A stretch of DNA of 64,000 bases from IMG/VR virus record IMGVR_UViG_3300020165_000007, positions 62,001 through 126,000 of that record; one strand, written 5' to 3'. The notes under the pieces are model-generated. The model ran no database searches, was not told the DNA's origin, and was given only the letters and a program-made list of their open reading frames with translations. Made by a program: the position numbers and the translations under genes. Each line of letters opens with the position of its first letter. Positions within the stretch are counted from its first letter, which is position 1. The stretch comes from a virus. Below, one piece after another: positions 17,055-27,073 of the stretch.

Positions 17055-20000
17055 TTATACTGTTGGTGGTGAGTTTTTATATGGGTGGTTTGACGGTAAT
17101 TTATTTACTAATCCCCATTTCCATGCTAAATATCCCTCAGCCTTTTCTAATTGTGTTAAATCAGTTCCTCCTGTACCAGGAATTGTTGCGTACGCTATAA
17201 ATTCAGCTAAACGACCATCTAATTCTTGAGACGACCTGTTTCTCATTAGTCTTAACTCTTGGTTTGTTTGTAATGAATTATCATAGTCATTAACAGGAGT
17301 AAACGCATTACTACCATTTAATCTATTTCCAATTTGATTTCCTGTCTTATTAAACCAACAAGAAACTATAACCCAGTTATCCATAGAGACGCTTTGCAGA
17401 TTCCAAGTTTGTAAATTACCAATAGTAGTACTAATTCTATTACTTGATAATCCATCTAAGTCAAGTTCACCAGGCCAAGTGTTTGAACCACCACCACCTG
17501 ATGAAATTGCATAATCTCTTTTAGGTGAACCATCTGTTTCATAAGACCAAAAACTATCTTTGTCTCCGTCAACAAAATCCGCTAAAAATACACCAACAGC
17601 CCAATGATTACCAGATGACACTTGTGGTCTATATAATGTACTTTGTAGATATTCATTACTACCATCAAAATCAAATACATTTAGACTGTTGAGACCATTA
17701 GTAATTACTGTAGGATTACCACCAATACTCATTGTATAAGTTCCTGCCTTGTCCGTTACTGATGACAATATAGACCCCGAAGTATTATAACTACCTGTAT
17801 CTCCTGCATCAATCCACGCGACAGGTGATAATGTTGAGTCCGGTATCCACGGTACTTGAGTACTTGTACTTGGAGTTATCGACGGTGTTGGTGTTATTGA
17901 GTTAGTCGGAGTTACTGAAATAGACGGTGTTATAGATGGTGTTATAGATGGGGTTATAGATGGTGTTGGTGTTATGCAATCATCCGCAACATATCCAGAA
18001 ACCCCACCGTGGTTATTTTGGAAAATGTTTCTTAGTGTTACAAAACTTGGTTTAGTTAAAACTGTTGCGAAATAAGAATTAAATAAGTTATAACCTAAAA
18101 TATTATTTGTTTGAATACCCGATGGAGTTCTCATATTATCATTCCACTCAGGAGATAAAGAACCTCCCGCCCAAAACTCAGACATCTCCCACATACCCCA
18201 GTTAAGTAAATACATATACTCTTTATATGCTAATTGAGCCTGTTCTGTATCACCTGACCAATTAGGTGCGTATTCAGTAGGGTCAAACATACTATTGTCA
18301 ATGGCTTGTTTCATAGCCAAATGTAAGTCAGTTGTTTGCCAATTTGGATTTTCTTCTGCCATCCAATTTACTGCGGTTGACGAACCAGGAACCGCTCCCA
18401 TTATACCAAACAAGTGAACCGTATGGAAAATATGTTCAAAGACTTCTTCAATCACAGTATCTCCACTTGTGGAGCCGCTACTGTACCACACCATGTCATT
18501 AGTCGCGTGAGTATCTAAGAATTCTTGGTATCCTGTATACCCTGTTATACCTTCATCGGTCAACCAATTAGGGTCATAGTCGTCCCCACTACCATAACCA
18601 ACTCTTTGGGCTGTAGGTATTCCCTCATGTATTGTACCTACATCACCTCTTAAAGTGGCTACTAAATTATTTTGATATGACAAAGTAATCCCTGTTGCTG
18701 ATGGGTCCATTATTAATTGGAACGAACGAGCAACTTTTTTAGAGAATTCATCAGGTACCGCAACATTACCACCAACCGCACCGGCTATAACTTCTAACAT
18801 ACCGCTAACATTTATACTTCTATCGAATACTGCCCCATTACTAGTATCGGCAGTTAAAGGTCCTGCGACATAACAACTAAGAAGAGCATCAGCGGATGTT
18901 GTCGGTGTTGGTGTTATAGTATTAGTTGGTGTGATAGAATTTGTTGGAGTTACACTGTTAGTTGGAGTAACTGATGGAGTTGCGGTTATGGATGGAGTTG
19001 GAGTAACTGATGGAGTTGATGTTATAGAAGGAGTTGCGGTTATGGATGGAGTTGTAGTAACTGATGGAGTTGCGGTTATGGATGGAGTTGGAGTAACTGA
19101 TGGAGTTGATGTTATAGAAGGAGTTGCGGTTATGGATGGAGTTGTAGTAACTGATGGAGTTGCGGTTATGGATGGAGTTGTAGTAACTGATGGAGTTGAT
19201 GTTATAGAAGGAGTTGCGGTTATGGATGGAGTTGCAGTAACTGATGGAGTTGCGGTTATGGATGGAGTTGGAGTAACTGATGGAGTTGATGTTATAGAAG
19301 GAGTTGCGGTTATGGATGGAGTCGCAGTAACTGATGGAGTTGCGGTTATGGATGGAGTTGGAGTAACTGATGGAGTTGATGTTATGGATGGAGTTGGAGT
19401 AACTGATGGAGTTGATGTTATAGAAGGAGGTGCGGTTATGGATGGAGTTGTAGTAACTGATGGAGTTGTAGTAACTGATGGAGTTGCGGTTATGGATGGA
19501 GTTGGAGTAACTGATGGAGTTGCGGTTATGGATGGAGTTGTAGTAACTGATGGAGTTGATGTTATAGAAGGAGTTGGAGTAACTGATGGAGTTGCGGTAA
19601 TCGAAGGAGTTACAGTTATTGATGGCGTCGAGGTTGCGGAAGGAGTTACAGTTATCGATGGAGTTATTGAAGGAGTCGAGGTTATTGACGGAGTTGCAGT
19701 AATCGATGGTGTTGCAGTAATCGATGGAGTTGCTGAGTTAGTAGGTGTCGGTGTAGGAGTTACGTTGTAAGTATCTCCTGTAACAATATCAAATGTGGGA
19801 GAACTTGAACCCGTGTAAGATAAGGACACTCCAGTAAAATTAGATAACTGTGACAACTGATTGTAATCCCCGTCAATAAATGTTTGAGTGAACCCACTGG
19901 TTTCTCCACTAAGAATAGTGATTGACACGTTGTTACTTATAGTATTACCGGTTGTTGTTGATAATACATCAGTAAATGAAACTCCAATATGAGAATTATA

Positions 20001-20606
20001 TGATTCACTTATTGTTGCTGAATATCCAGCACCGATAGAGCCATTAAAGTAAAGCCCTGTTAATGTTAAAGTTGGTACGTTATTAGAGGGGGTAATCGTA
20101 GGTGTTACTGAAGGAGTGGTTGTTGGTGTAATTTCATTTGTGGTGCCTACAACAACCAATTCACATCTAATACCTATAGATGATGTTGGTGTAGGTTGTG
20201 GTGTTGGTGAAACTCTAACATTAGGTCGACAACACATATCAGGATTAGCAAAAGAATCTATTACATTAACTATTATTTCATTTTGTATTGGTAATATCTC
20301 AGTACCTCTTTGACCTATAATTTTAAATTCGGTAATATAACTTCCTAATTTTGAGGTTTCTTTTTGTGTAAATTGAGTTTCTAAGTAATAACTTTTAATG
20401 GGTCCTGAGTTTGTCGACCTTTTTACTTTTACAGATACTGGTTTATTAATTATAGTATAAAAACCAGTCTCCTCACTTTTCATGTTAAACGTAATAGTTG
20501 ACGCGGAAAAATCATCATTAGATGACCAAAAAGAGTTTCCGTCATCTATAAAAACCTCAACGATTAGTTTTGGTAGTGTGCTATTTTTTCTAATATAAAA
20601 ATTCAT
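17055..20606 (-). CDS. Multidomain adhesin: BppU-like N-domain, PT stalk, helical domain, LamG-like lectin
   Basis: A 1183 aa protein. Residues 1-125 are paralogous to the 117 aa protein at 9518 and may anchor it. A beta-rich segment follows, and a long stalk of [12 protein letters not shown] units covers about residues 283-565. Residues about 570-870 form a Trp-rich, largely helical domain with the motif [12 protein letters not shown], rich in His and Glu and possibly metal-binding although it is not HExxH. After a short second stalk, residues about 915-1183 form a LamG/concanavalin-like domain ending [12 protein letters not shown], then LPSNHPYK, a common ending of such domains in marine sequences. 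A receptor-binding fibre is the likely role. It starts two bases after the stop of the 640 aa gene. Confidence 0.75.
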   Translation of the reverse strand: MNFYIRKNSTLPKLIVEVFIDDGNSFWSSNDDFSASTITFNMKSEETGFYTIINKPVSVKVKRSTNSGPIKSYYLETQFTQKETSKLGSYITEFKIIGQRGTEILPIQNEIIVNVIDSFANPDMCCRPNVRVSPTPQPTPTSSIGIRCELVVVGTTNEITPTTTPSVTPTITPSNNVPTLTLTGLYFNGSIGAGYSATISESYNSHIGVSFTDVLSTTTGNTISNNVSITILSGETSGFTQTFIDGDYNQLSQLSNFTGVSLSYTGSSSPTFDIVTGDTYNVTPTPTPTNSATPSITATPSITATPSITSTPSITPSITVTPSATSTPSITVTPSITATPSVTPTPSITSTPSVTTTPSITATPSVTPTPSITATPSVTTTPSVTTTPSITAPPSITSTPSVTPTPSITSTPSVTPTPSITATPSVTATPSITATPSITSTPSVTPTPSITATPSVTATPSITATPSITSTPSVTTTPSITATPSVTTTPSITATPSITSTPSVTPTPSITATPSVTTTPSITATPSITSTPSVTPTPSITATPSVTPTNSVTPTNSITPTNTITPTPTTSADALLSCYVAGPLTADTSNGAVFDRSINVSGMLEVIAGAVGGNVAVPDEFSKKVARSFQLIMDPSATGITLSYQNNLVATLRGDVGTIHEGIPTAQRVGYGSGDDYDPNWLTDEGITGYTGYQEFLDTHATNDMVWYSSGSTSGDTVIEEVFEHIFHTVHLFGIMGAVPGSSTAVNWMAEENPNWQTTDLHLAMKQAIDNSMFDPTEYAPNWSGDTEQAQLAYKEYMYLLNWGMWEMSEFWAGGSLSPEWNDNMRTPSGIQTNNILGYNLFNSYFATVLTKPSFVTLRNIFQNNHGGVSGYVADDCITPTPSITPSITPSITPSISVTPTNSITPTPSITPSTSTQVPWIPDSTLSPVAWIDAGDTGSYNTSGSILSSVTDKAGTYTMSIGGNPTVITNGLNSLNVFDFDGSNEYLQSTLYRPQVSSGNHWAVGVFLADFVDGDKDSFWSYETDGSPKRDYAISSGGGGSNTWPGELDLDGLSSNRISTTIGNLQTWNLQSVSMDNWVIVSCWFNKTGNQIGNRLNGSNAFTPVNDYDNSLQTNQELRLMRNRSSQELDGRLAEFIAYATIPGTGGTDLTQLEKAEGYLAWKWGLVNKLPSNHPYKNSPPTV
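18949..19760 (-). repeat. Long 18 bp repeat array encoding the PT stalk
   Basis: About 800 bases of 18 bp units ([18 protein letters not shown]) with clear higher-order repeats of several units, for example recurring blocks around 19015-19330. The reverse strand is free of stops only because of the repeat composition. Confidence 0.9.
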
Positions 20607-20608
20607 AA

Positions 20609-22531
20609 TTAACTAATACTCCCTACTACGTTTAATCGACAATCTGAGTCAACACATTCAATACAGTCTTTACACCAAAAATCATATAAATTGAACTTAT
20701 CTTTAAGTATTCTAAAATTATGTTGTATTTCAGGTGCGGTAAGAGGCTCCACATACATTCTAAATTGTGAAATACCTCCCATAAAGGTACCCCCAAAGTC
20801 AGGCTCCATGATAATATCAGTAGTAAGACCTGATAAACTAGTACCTGATAAGGTTTCGTTCGGCATTAATTCAGGGTCTTGAATATATGGACCCGTAAGT
20901 CCTGAACACCCACTAAATATTAAACTCTCTCTTAGTCCTTGCGTTCCTCCACCTATAGATATATTAAAAGGAACCCCTAATTGTTTTTCTTTTTCGGTAT
21001 TAAGTTCGTGAGGAATAATCTCTTCAAAATCAGGAATTTCCATAAACAGATAACCATTGATGTAAATTTTTAATATTCCTAATCTTTTTATTCTATCTTC
21101 AAACCATTTTTGAGTTAAGTTAATGTATGTTCTTTGTTCTTCTTTTGTGGAGCCTGAGTGTGTCTGAGGAGGCATTATTAAATTCGTAGACGACCCATTT
21201 AGTTCAGAGGGGAATAATAATTTTCGGACATCCCCTAATCCCCCCCAATTTAATAAATCACAATCTTCCAAAGTGATATATCTTTCAAATACAGTACTTA
21301 CCATAACCCACGATTCCTCACTTGATGATGTACAAGCAGTATAAATACAATCTTTATAAATTGTATCTGTAGAACAAGTCTCCACTATTGTATATCCTGA
21401 ACTATATGTTACTCCTGTATTTTCACAAGTACCTGTAGTTATACAATCTCCGGTAAACTTAATATATTTTACACAAATTTTAGGATTAGAGGGGTCTCCT
21501 GAAAATCTAACAGAAAACGCATTAGAAAATAAATCTAAGTCGGGGTCAGGTAATTTTTTAGAAACTTCCTTAGTGTACCCACCACAACTACTTATTCCGT
21601 GTGTTTGTGTGACCGCAGTTTGTGGGTAAACTAAAAGACAGTCTGAATTAGTAACTCCAGTATCCGAACACGCACAAGTTTTAATACACTCAGTCAACCC
21701 TGAGGTCACTCTAGTATATCCCGTATCACTTAATGGGCTACCAGATGCGGGATGGTAATATTTATTTTCTGCCCTCGTACCCATGAAAAAGAAAGTACCT
21801 GAATTTCCTGAGTAAACATCATTTAAATATAGAGAATCTGAATCAGGGGTAAATTTGTTTTCTAATCTAGGTTTTAATAATAATTCCGATGACCACCCTT
21901 TATTAACTCTTTCGGGGAAAACTTCATAATCGTAACCAAATAACTTATAAAATCCTTGATAAAATCCTCCATATAGTTCGTTATAATATCCAACATCACT
22001 ATCATTGTAAGAAACTATATTATATAAAGTTCTTTTTGTATTACCCGAAAATCTATGATTAGGCGATTCAGTATATCCTGTAACGGGATGCATCTTAAAC
22101 CTTCTATCGTAATAATGAGGATTAAACTTTTCAAAATCATTTAAACCCATAGTAAATGTCAGAGTTTCACCTGTCATTTTGTCATATAACCCATTGTCTG
22201 TGGCAGTTAAACCAATATCACATAAGGTAGTAGCGGTTTCACAAAACAAATCGTCATTGTTTGGGTTATAGTAGTTTTCAGAAACCAAAGTGTTACCTGA
22301 GTAATATTTTCCCCACTGTAACGTTTCTTTTTGATTAGATAAATTAGAGTTTAAATCAATGTTGATGGGTAATATATTACCGTTGTTTTCCCCTATTAAA
22401 TTAGGTGAAAATACCACTTCAGAGTTATATCCGTCGATATCCGAAGAAAGTGTAATGTCAAAATCGTCAATATTAGACAATTTTGCATCAAATCTATTAA
22501 AATAATAATTTTTAATATTTTGCCCGGGCAT
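20609..22531 (-). CDS. Virion structural protein with C-terminal LamG-like domain
   Basis: A 640 aa protein rich in Asn, Tyr, Gly and Ser. Most of the N-terminal half has aromatic, beta-type composition (for example [16 protein letters not shown]). The C-terminal part has LamG-like elements: [33 protein letters not shown], then [23 protein letters not shown], the typical end of a jelly-roll laminin-G type domain. It closes with a Cys-rich tail ([12 protein letters not shown]). It is the first gene of the adhesin run, with a late-motif variant upstream. A fibre or baseplate-attached lectin is likely. The exact place in the particle is unknown. Confidence 0.65.
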   Translation of the reverse strand: MPGQNIKNYYFNRFDAKLSNIDDFDITLSSDIDGYNSEVVFSPNLIGENNGNILPINIDLNSNLSNQKETLQWGKYYSGNTLVSENYYNPNNDDLFCETATTLCDIGLTATDNGLYDKMTGETLTFTMGLNDFEKFNPHYYDRRFKMHPVTGYTESPNHRFSGNTKRTLYNIVSYNDSDVGYYNELYGGFYQGFYKLFGYDYEVFPERVNKGWSSELLLKPRLENKFTPDSDSLYLNDVYSGNSGTFFFMGTRAENKYYHPASGSPLSDTGYTRVTSGLTECIKTCACSDTGVTNSDCLLVYPQTAVTQTHGISSCGGYTKEVSKKLPDPDLDLFSNAFSVRFSGDPSNPKICVKYIKFTGDCITTGTCENTGVTYSSGYTIVETCSTDTIYKDCIYTACTSSSEESWVMVSTVFERYITLEDCDLLNWGGLGDVRKLLFPSELNGSSTNLIMPPQTHSGSTKEEQRTYINLTQKWFEDRIKRLGILKIYINGYLFMEIPDFEEIIPHELNTEKEKQLGVPFNISIGGGTQGLRESLIFSGCSGLTGPYIQDPELMPNETLSGTSLSGLTTDIIMEPDFGGTFMGGISQFRMYVEPLTAPEIQHNFRILKDKFNLYDFWCKDCIECVDSDCRLNVVGSIS

Positions 22532-22544
22532 ACTCCTTTTTTAT

Positions 22545-22552
22545 GATAAATA
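22545..22552 (-). promoter_or_regulatory. Late-type motif variant TATTTATC
   Basis: On the minus strand TATTTATC lies 13 bases before the ATG at 22531. One base differs from the common octamer, and the spacing matches the other copies. It is divergent from the motif at 22565. Confidence 0.5.
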
Positions 22553-22564
22553 CTTCCTTCGATG

Positions 22565-22572
22565 TATTTATA
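22565..22572 (+). promoter_or_regulatory. Late-type promoter motif TATTTATA
   Basis: Exact match 14 bases before the ATG at 22587, followed by GAAAAAAACTAAAT. With the copy at 22545 it forms a back-to-back pair in a 55 base intergenic region. Confidence 0.7.
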
Positions 22573-22586
22573 GAAAAAAACTAAAT

Positions 22587-23342
22587 ATGAAGTCGTATCT
22601 TTTTAGAACAAAAGAAGAAGCGTTAGACGCATCTAAAGAACTAGGTTGTGAAGGATTTCACAAACACAAAAGAAAAACTTTTATGCCTTGTAAATCTCAT
22701 GACACTTTTAAAAATAAAGTGGAAGGATTAAAAGAACCTAAAGAAGAATTAGATGAGTTAATTGATTTTGACGGAACAATGAATAATTCTAAAATTCCTA
22801 TAATTGACCCAAGAACTAGCGCACCTGGTTTAAGTACAATGGATAAAAGAGTTGCGTCAGGACACCAAACCCAAGACCCACTTATGAGGGGATATAGAGT
22901 TTATTATGGTGAGTCGTTCGTTAGAGAGGAAGATATGTCAAAAGCGTTTGGTCATGAGGATACTGAATCTATGAATGCTGAGGAAACTATAAATCACTTT
23001 ATTAAAGCCTATGAATTTAATCCTGAAGATGCAAAAGATAGAGCAGCGGAAATGGGTAAAGACGAAAAAATACCAGTAAATAAAGAAATTGAAAAGGAAG
23101 AGGGAGAAGACTTTATTGATACTATGAGGTTAATTGAAAAAGAATTCACAAAAGAAGACATTATAAAAATGGTTGAGGATTCATTAGTTTTAAAGTCTGA
23201 CGATAAAGGTTTGAATAAAAAAGATTTATCTGATGACTCCGTGTCACCAATCCTTAAAAGAAATTTAAAAGCCCTAAAAAATATGGCCGAAACTGAAGGT
23301 ATATCAATACCTCAGTTAGTAAAGATGTTAAAAAATGAATAA
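22587..23342 (+). CDS. Unrecognised acidic protein with Cys/His N-terminal motif
   Basis: A 251 aa protein. The first 40 residues (EALDASKELGCEGFHKHKRK, then FMPCKSHDTF) carry two cysteines and several histidines in a pattern (E-A-x-x-x-x-x-x-x-G-C-x-G-x-H ... M-P-C) that recurs at the start or end of diverse phage proteins and may be a small metal-binding module. The rest is charged, helical and unrecognised. The segment LMRGYRVYYGESFVREED stands out as the only aromatic part. It is first in a run of four overlapping genes and has a late motif, so a virion or assembly role is likely. Confidence 0.6.
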   Translation: MKSYLFRTKEEALDASKELGCEGFHKHKRKTFMPCKSHDTFKNKVEGLKEPKEELDELIDFDGTMNNSKIPIIDPRTSAPGLSTMDKRVASGHQTQDPLMRGYRVYYGESFVREEDMSKAFGHEDTESMNAEETINHFIKAYEFNPEDAKDRAAEMGKDEKIPVNKEIEKEEGEDFIDTMRLIEKEFTKEDIIKMVEDSLVLKSDDKGLNKKDLSDDSVSPILKRNLKALKNMAETEGISIPQLVKMLKNE

Positions 23343-23799
23343 AGATTTATACCATAGAAAGGCTAAATTACCTGAATCTTTAAAGACCCATTTACAAAAA
23401 AGTTTTGAAATGGTGGAGGGGGACAGTAACATTGAGGGTTACAACAGAAATAAAGATTTAAGGGAAAAAGGCGTTATTGGATATCCGGTTTTAAAAAGAA
23501 TTAAAAACTGGTTCGATTCCTATGACGGAGATGGTAAAGATTTACCTTTTGTTTTGAACGGGGGTCACAGAATGCATAAATGGTGTGACCACGTACTTAA
23601 TCATTGGAGGGATAGAATGTCTCAAGGAAAGACTGTTAAGTCTGACACAGGAATGGATAATCAATTTATCGACAATCATGAAAAAGAAGGTATAGTAGTT
23701 AACCCTCATGATAAACATGAAAAAGGAATTAATAAGTTTGATACTTCAATAACTGAAGAAATTAAAAAAATAAATAAATTATTTAAAACAATAGAATAA
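23335..23799 (+). CDS. Unrecognised 154 aa protein
   Basis: It overlaps the gene before it by 8 bases and ends on the first base of the next start. A conserved-looking core (GYPVLKRIKNWFDSYDGDGK, then FVLNGGHRMHKWCDHVLNHW) contains Trp and His residues and looks like a small helical domain. Both ends are polar. I do not recognise a family. Tight coupling to neighbours under one late motif suggests a common role, perhaps in the virion. Confidence 0.55.
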   Translation: MNKDLYHRKAKLPESLKTHLQKSFEMVEGDSNIEGYNRNKDLREKGVIGYPVLKRIKNWFDSYDGDGKDLPFVLNGGHRMHKWCDHVLNHWRDRMSQGKTVKSDTGMDNQFIDNHEKEGIVVNPHDKHEKGINKFDTSITEEIKKINKLFKTIE

Positions 23800-24095
23800 T
23801 GGCAACACAAAATGACAAATTAGATTTTGCACAACCAGAAAATACGTTATCGGCAATTGCTGAGGCGGAAAGAGCAAAACTATTCCCAAGGAATGATTAC
23901 TCACCTAAGTCAGAAAAGTACTCATCTGTACACCCCGATGCGAATGCTGACGGAGATGAATTAGGTAGAGGAACTGGTACATTTTTAGACGTTTATAATC
24001 AAAATGCTGGTACGTCAACTGATGTATTTGAGAGAAAAGACGAGATAAAAGTTAATAAGTACAACTCAAGTCAACCATACAACGTAGAAGGATGA
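23799..24095 (+). CDS. Unrecognised 98 aa protein
   Basis: A short, polar and probably partly disordered protein (many Asp, Asn, Ser and Gly; NADGDELGRGTGTFLDVY is typical). It overlaps both neighbours by a few bases. No domain was recognised. Real coding is supported by the tight overlaps and an A-rich start. Confidence 0.55.
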   Translation: MATQNDKLDFAQPENTLSAIAEAERAKLFPRNDYSPKSEKYSSVHPDANADGDELGRGTGTFLDVYNQNAGTSTDVFERKDEIKVNKYNSSQPYNVEG

Positions 24096-24481
24096 AACTA
24101 ATAACGACATTTAAATCTTTATTAACTGAAATTGCATCTTTAAGTGATATTGAAGATTCGATTAATAAGAAAATTGTCGTTACAATTTACTACGATGGGG
24201 ATGAACCTGGAGGAAAGGGTTATAGAACAGTCGAACCTGTCGCAGTAGGATATAGTAAGGGAGGTAATAATTTAGTTTTAAGGGCATATGACTTAGACGG
24301 GGCGTCTCATACAGCGACTATAGGCGAAAAACCATTACCTGGATGGAGACTTTTTAGGGTTGATAAAATATTGACTTATCAACCAACTGATGATAATTTT
24401 ACAGAAATGAGACCTGACTATAACCCATCAGGAGATAACAGTATGTCAAATATGTTATTAAATGCTAAGTTTAATACGTGA
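24092..24481 (+). CDS. WYL-like small beta-domain protein
   Basis: A 129 aa protein. Residues about 27-95 read KIVVTIYYDGDEPGGKGYRT, then VEPVAVGYSKGGNNLVLRAY, and PLPGWRLFRVDKI. This follows the order of the WYL/Sm-like domain: strand, a YR-x-(V/I)-x-P loop, G-x-x-x-x-x-N-x-x-L-R-A-(Y/F), and W-R-x-F-x-(V/L)-D-(K/R)-I. WYL domains bind ligands or nucleic acids in bacterial regulators. Here there is no DNA-binding domain. The match is by eye, and the role in a phage late-type transcript is unknown. Confidence 0.5.
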   Translation: MKLITTFKSLLTEIASLSDIEDSINKKIVVTIYYDGDEPGGKGYRTVEPVAVGYSKGGNNLVLRAYDLDGASHTATIGEKPLPGWRLFRVDKILTYQPTDDNFTEMRPDYNPSGDNSMSNMLLNAKFNT

Positions 24482-24514
24482 GATTTAAATTAAAAAAACT
24501 GAACCCCAATACAT

Positions 24515-25114
24515 ATGAGCGATTTAATGCAAAAATTAGCGATGTCCAAAAAAATAATGGATAAACACAGTGAAGTACCGAGAGGTCAGTCACCGGGACA
24601 ACTTCCCATGAGTGAGAATGTAAACGCAACATACAACATACCGGAAAATATAAACAGTCAATTGACTCAACAACCAACACAACAACCAACACAACCATCA
24701 ATACAGGAAACGGTTAATGTTCAACCAATAAGTCAAGACGCAGTTATAAACTCAAAACTACCTGAAGAAATTAAAAAATTAATGTTAGAAAATCCGATAG
24801 TTCAACCTCAAATGAATGGACCGTCACTTTCTAATGAAATAATAGAAGGGGCAACAAGACTAATGGATAATAAGGTTACTCAACAAAGTAGTGCTCAACC
24901 AAATAGTATTCAACCAACAAATAATAATTCCGACCTAAAACAAATGATAAGGGATGTGGTAAGAGATACCGTTAGAGATGTGGTTAAAGAAGAATTAAAA
25001 AATTCAGGTTTATTAAGTGAATCCGCACAAAAAACTAATGAAACTCTTTCATTAAGAGTAGGTAAACACATTTTTGAAGGTAAAGTAACAAAAATTAAAA
25101 AAGTAAGACAATAA
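24515..25114 (+). CDS. Unrecognised Gln/Pro-rich protein with coiled-coil tail
   Basis: A 199 aa protein. The middle is low-complexity (QLTQQPTQQPTQPSIQ), and residues about 145-170 form a strongly heptad-like helix (LKQMIRDVVRDTVRDVVKEE). The C-terminus is a small basic beta segment (LRVGKHIFEGKVTKIKK). Such a layout suits an oligomeric scaffold or linker. No family was recognised. The start follows a 33 base gap without a late motif, so it is probably read through from the upstream genes. Confidence 0.55.
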   Translation: MSDLMQKLAMSKKIMDKHSEVPRGQSPGQLPMSENVNATYNIPENINSQLTQQPTQQPTQPSIQETVNVQPISQDAVINSKLPEEIKKLMLENPIVQPQMNGPSLSNEIIEGATRLMDNKVTQQSSAQPNSIQPTNNNSDLKQMIRDVVRDTVRDVVKEELKNSGLLSESAQKTNETLSLRVGKHIFEGKVTKIKKVRQ

Positions 25115-25141
25115 CTTTTCTTATTAAGTATTTTTTCCTAT

Positions 25142-25161
25142 ACTTTTCTAAATAGAAAAGT
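25142..25161 (+). promoter_or_regulatory. Perfect 20 bp inverted repeat before the glycan operon
   Basis: ACTTTTCTA (25142-25150), two A bases, then TAGAAAAGT (25153-25161). It ends one base before the ATG at 25163. It could be an operator, or an mRNA hairpin masking the start codon. A run of T bases just upstream does not form a convincing terminator. Confidence 0.5.
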
Positions 25162-25162
25162 C

Positions 25163-26374
25163 ATGTCAAAAATTAATGTGTTAGTACTCCCATCAGACAG
25201 AACAGGAGTAGGTAAATTTCGTTCTGTTGAGCCACACACGTTTTTACAACAACATTATTCAGATGAATTTCATGTTGATATAGATTACGAACCTAAGGTA
25301 AATGACGAAAAATACTGGAAAAAGTACCAAATAGTACATTTTCATAGAGTTATAGGTTCAAATTATGAGCAGTCCCCTTTAATCATTAAACAGTTGAGAG
25401 AATGGGGTATTGTCACTATTGGGGATATTGATGATTATTGGCAACCCGGAAAAGAACATCCCGCATATGAATTAGTAAAAAAACATAACTTAAGTCATCA
25501 CATAATGAATAATTTGAGTTGTGTAGATTATGTTACAACCACTACTGAATTATTTGCGAATGAAATAAGAAAGATAAACAAAAATGTTTTCGTTTTACCT
25601 AACGCAATTAATCCCGAAGAACCACAATTTACAGAAAAAACTAAACCTAGTGACAGGTTAAGGTTTGGGTGGTTAGGTGGTTCCTCACATTTACATGACT
25701 TGAAATTACTTGATGGCACTACTAATAGGTTAACTGAGTTTAAAAATGATTATCAGATGTACTTATGTGGATTTGACATTAGAGGTAATGTTACAGAAAT
25801 TAATAGGGAGACCGGTGAGGAGAAGAAAAGACCTATTAGACCTGATGAGACCGTATGGAAGAAATATGAGGAAATATTCACGGATAATTACAAAACTGTA
25901 GATGAAAAACAAATGAAGTACCTGATGGAGTACCAATCAGGAGACTATAGTGAAGAAGACGTTTTTTACCACAGAGTATGGACCCAACCGATTAATAGTT
26001 ACGCTAAAAATTACTCTAAGTTTGACGTATCTTTAGCTCCTATTAAAGACCATATGTTTAACAGGATGAAGTCTCAATTAAAGGTAATTGAAGCAGGTTT
26101 TTATAAAAAAGCGTTAATCGCTTCTGATGTTGGACCATACACAATTGACTTAAAACACTCATTAGATAAAGGAAATTTTGTGGATGGTAACGCACTATTA
26201 GTTGATAAAAATAGAAATGGTAGTGATTGGGCAAAATACATGAAAAAACTTATTAAAAACCCCTCATGGGTTGAAGATTTAGGTGAGAGACTTTACGAAA
26301 CTGTGAACGGAACTTACGATTTAAAAAGTGTGACTAAAAATAGAGCGGAATTTTATAAATCTTTAGTAAAATGA
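25163..26374 (+). CDS. Glycosyltransferase, GT-B type (GT4-like)
   Basis: A 403 aa protein with a Rossmann start (INVLVLPSDRTGVGKFRSVE), a hydrophobic strand before FHRVIG, a GDIDDYW segment and the middle strand NVFVLPNAINPEEPQF. The second lobe begins RLRFGWLGGSSHLHDLKLL, as usual for GT4-type enzymes, and continues with FDVSLAPIKDHMFNRMKSQLKVIEAGFYKK, where the E-x-x-(F/G) region would bind the sugar nucleotide. It is first in a long run of plus-strand sugar genes, four bases overlapping the next. Sugar and acceptor cannot be read from the sequence. Confidence 0.8.
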   Translation: MSKINVLVLPSDRTGVGKFRSVEPHTFLQQHYSDEFHVDIDYEPKVNDEKYWKKYQIVHFHRVIGSNYEQSPLIIKQLREWGIVTIGDIDDYWQPGKEHPAYELVKKHNLSHHIMNNLSCVDYVTTTTELFANEIRKINKNVFVLPNAINPEEPQFTEKTKPSDRLRFGWLGGSSHLHDLKLLDGTTNRLTEFKNDYQMYLCGFDIRGNVTEINRETGEEKKRPIRPDETVWKKYEEIFTDNYKTVDEKQMKYLMEYQSGDYSEEDVFYHRVWTQPINSYAKNYSKFDVSLAPIKDHMFNRMKSQLKVIEAGFYKKALIASDVGPYTIDLKHSLDKGNFVDGNALLVDKNRNGSDWAKYMKKLIKNPSWVEDLGERLYETVNGTYDLKSVTKNRAEFYKSLVK

Positions 26375-27072
26375 TAGACGTACCATTAAACAAATTGTTA
26401 TTTTTTGATTTAGAAACTGTAGGGATAGAGAAAGACTACACTACACTAAATGAAAAGAACCCTGAAATGGGTAGACTTTTTGAAAGTTACCGAAATTGGT
26501 TTGAGAAAAGATATCCTGAAGACGTCGATAAGTCTTTAGATGAGATATTCACTAATCACGCAGCATTAATTTCAGATTTTGCAAAAATTATCGTGGCTTC
26601 ATTCTCATTCATAACCCCAAGCGGAGAAGTACACACCACTACGTTCGCAGAAGATGATGAGAAAAAACTTTTATTAGGGGTAAAAGACTTATTAAATAAA
26701 GTGTTAAAACTTGATTTTCATTTGTGTGGGCACAATATAAAGGGATTCGATATGCCAATGTTGTCTAAAAGATTTGTATGTAACGGTATAAAACCCCCAA
26801 GTATTTTACCAAAATTAGGTACAAAACCATGGGAATTAAAAGCTGTAGACACGAAAGAATTATGGCAGTTTGGTTCATTTAATTCTCCAGCCTCACTTGA
26901 TTTAATGTGTGTTGCGATGAATGTGAGTAGCCCTAAAACCGGCGAAGTGTCGGGAAATATGGTACATGATACATATTGGAACTTAAATGGGTTAACTCCT
27001 ATATCCGATTATTGTGAGAAAGACGTCCAAGTTTTAGTGGATGTTATGAATAAAATTTATAATTTAAAATAA
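26371..27072 (+). CDS. 3'-5' exonuclease, DEDDy type (PolB/RNase H-like fold)
   Basis: A 233 aa protein. Exo I is LLFFDLETVGIE, Exo II is LCGHNIKGFDMPML, and Exo III is DYCEKDVQVLVDVM with the Tyr four residues before the Asp. All DEDD acidic residues are visible. There is no polymerase domain. Stand-alone enzymes of this type degrade or trim single-stranded DNA. It overlaps the glycosyltransferase by four bases (ATGA) and is followed two bases later by dUTPase, so nucleotide and sugar genes share one transcript. Confidence 0.85.
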   Translation: MIDVPLNKLLFFDLETVGIEKDYTTLNEKNPEMGRLFESYRNWFEKRYPEDVDKSLDEIFTNHAALISDFAKIIVASFSFITPSGEVHTTTFAEDDEKKLLLGVKDLLNKVLKLDFHLCGHNIKGFDMPMLSKRFVCNGIKPPSILPKLGTKPWELKAVDTKELWQFGSFNSPASLDLMCVAMNVSSPKTGEVSGNMVHDTYWNLNGLTPISDYCEKDVQVLVDVMNKIYNLK

Positions 27073-27073
27073 T

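Noticed and set aside
18931-19770. Long plus-strand open frame of GVAVMDGV-type repeats
   Set aside because: It is the exact reverse strand of the TPSIT stalk array. Repeat composition alone keeps it free of stops, and the minus-strand gene has clear flanking domains and a promoter motif.
17055-20606. Zinc metalloprotease (HExxH) in the adhesin
   Set aside because: The helix reads [12 protein letters not shown] and does not give HExxH or the inverted HxxEH, so no protease is called.
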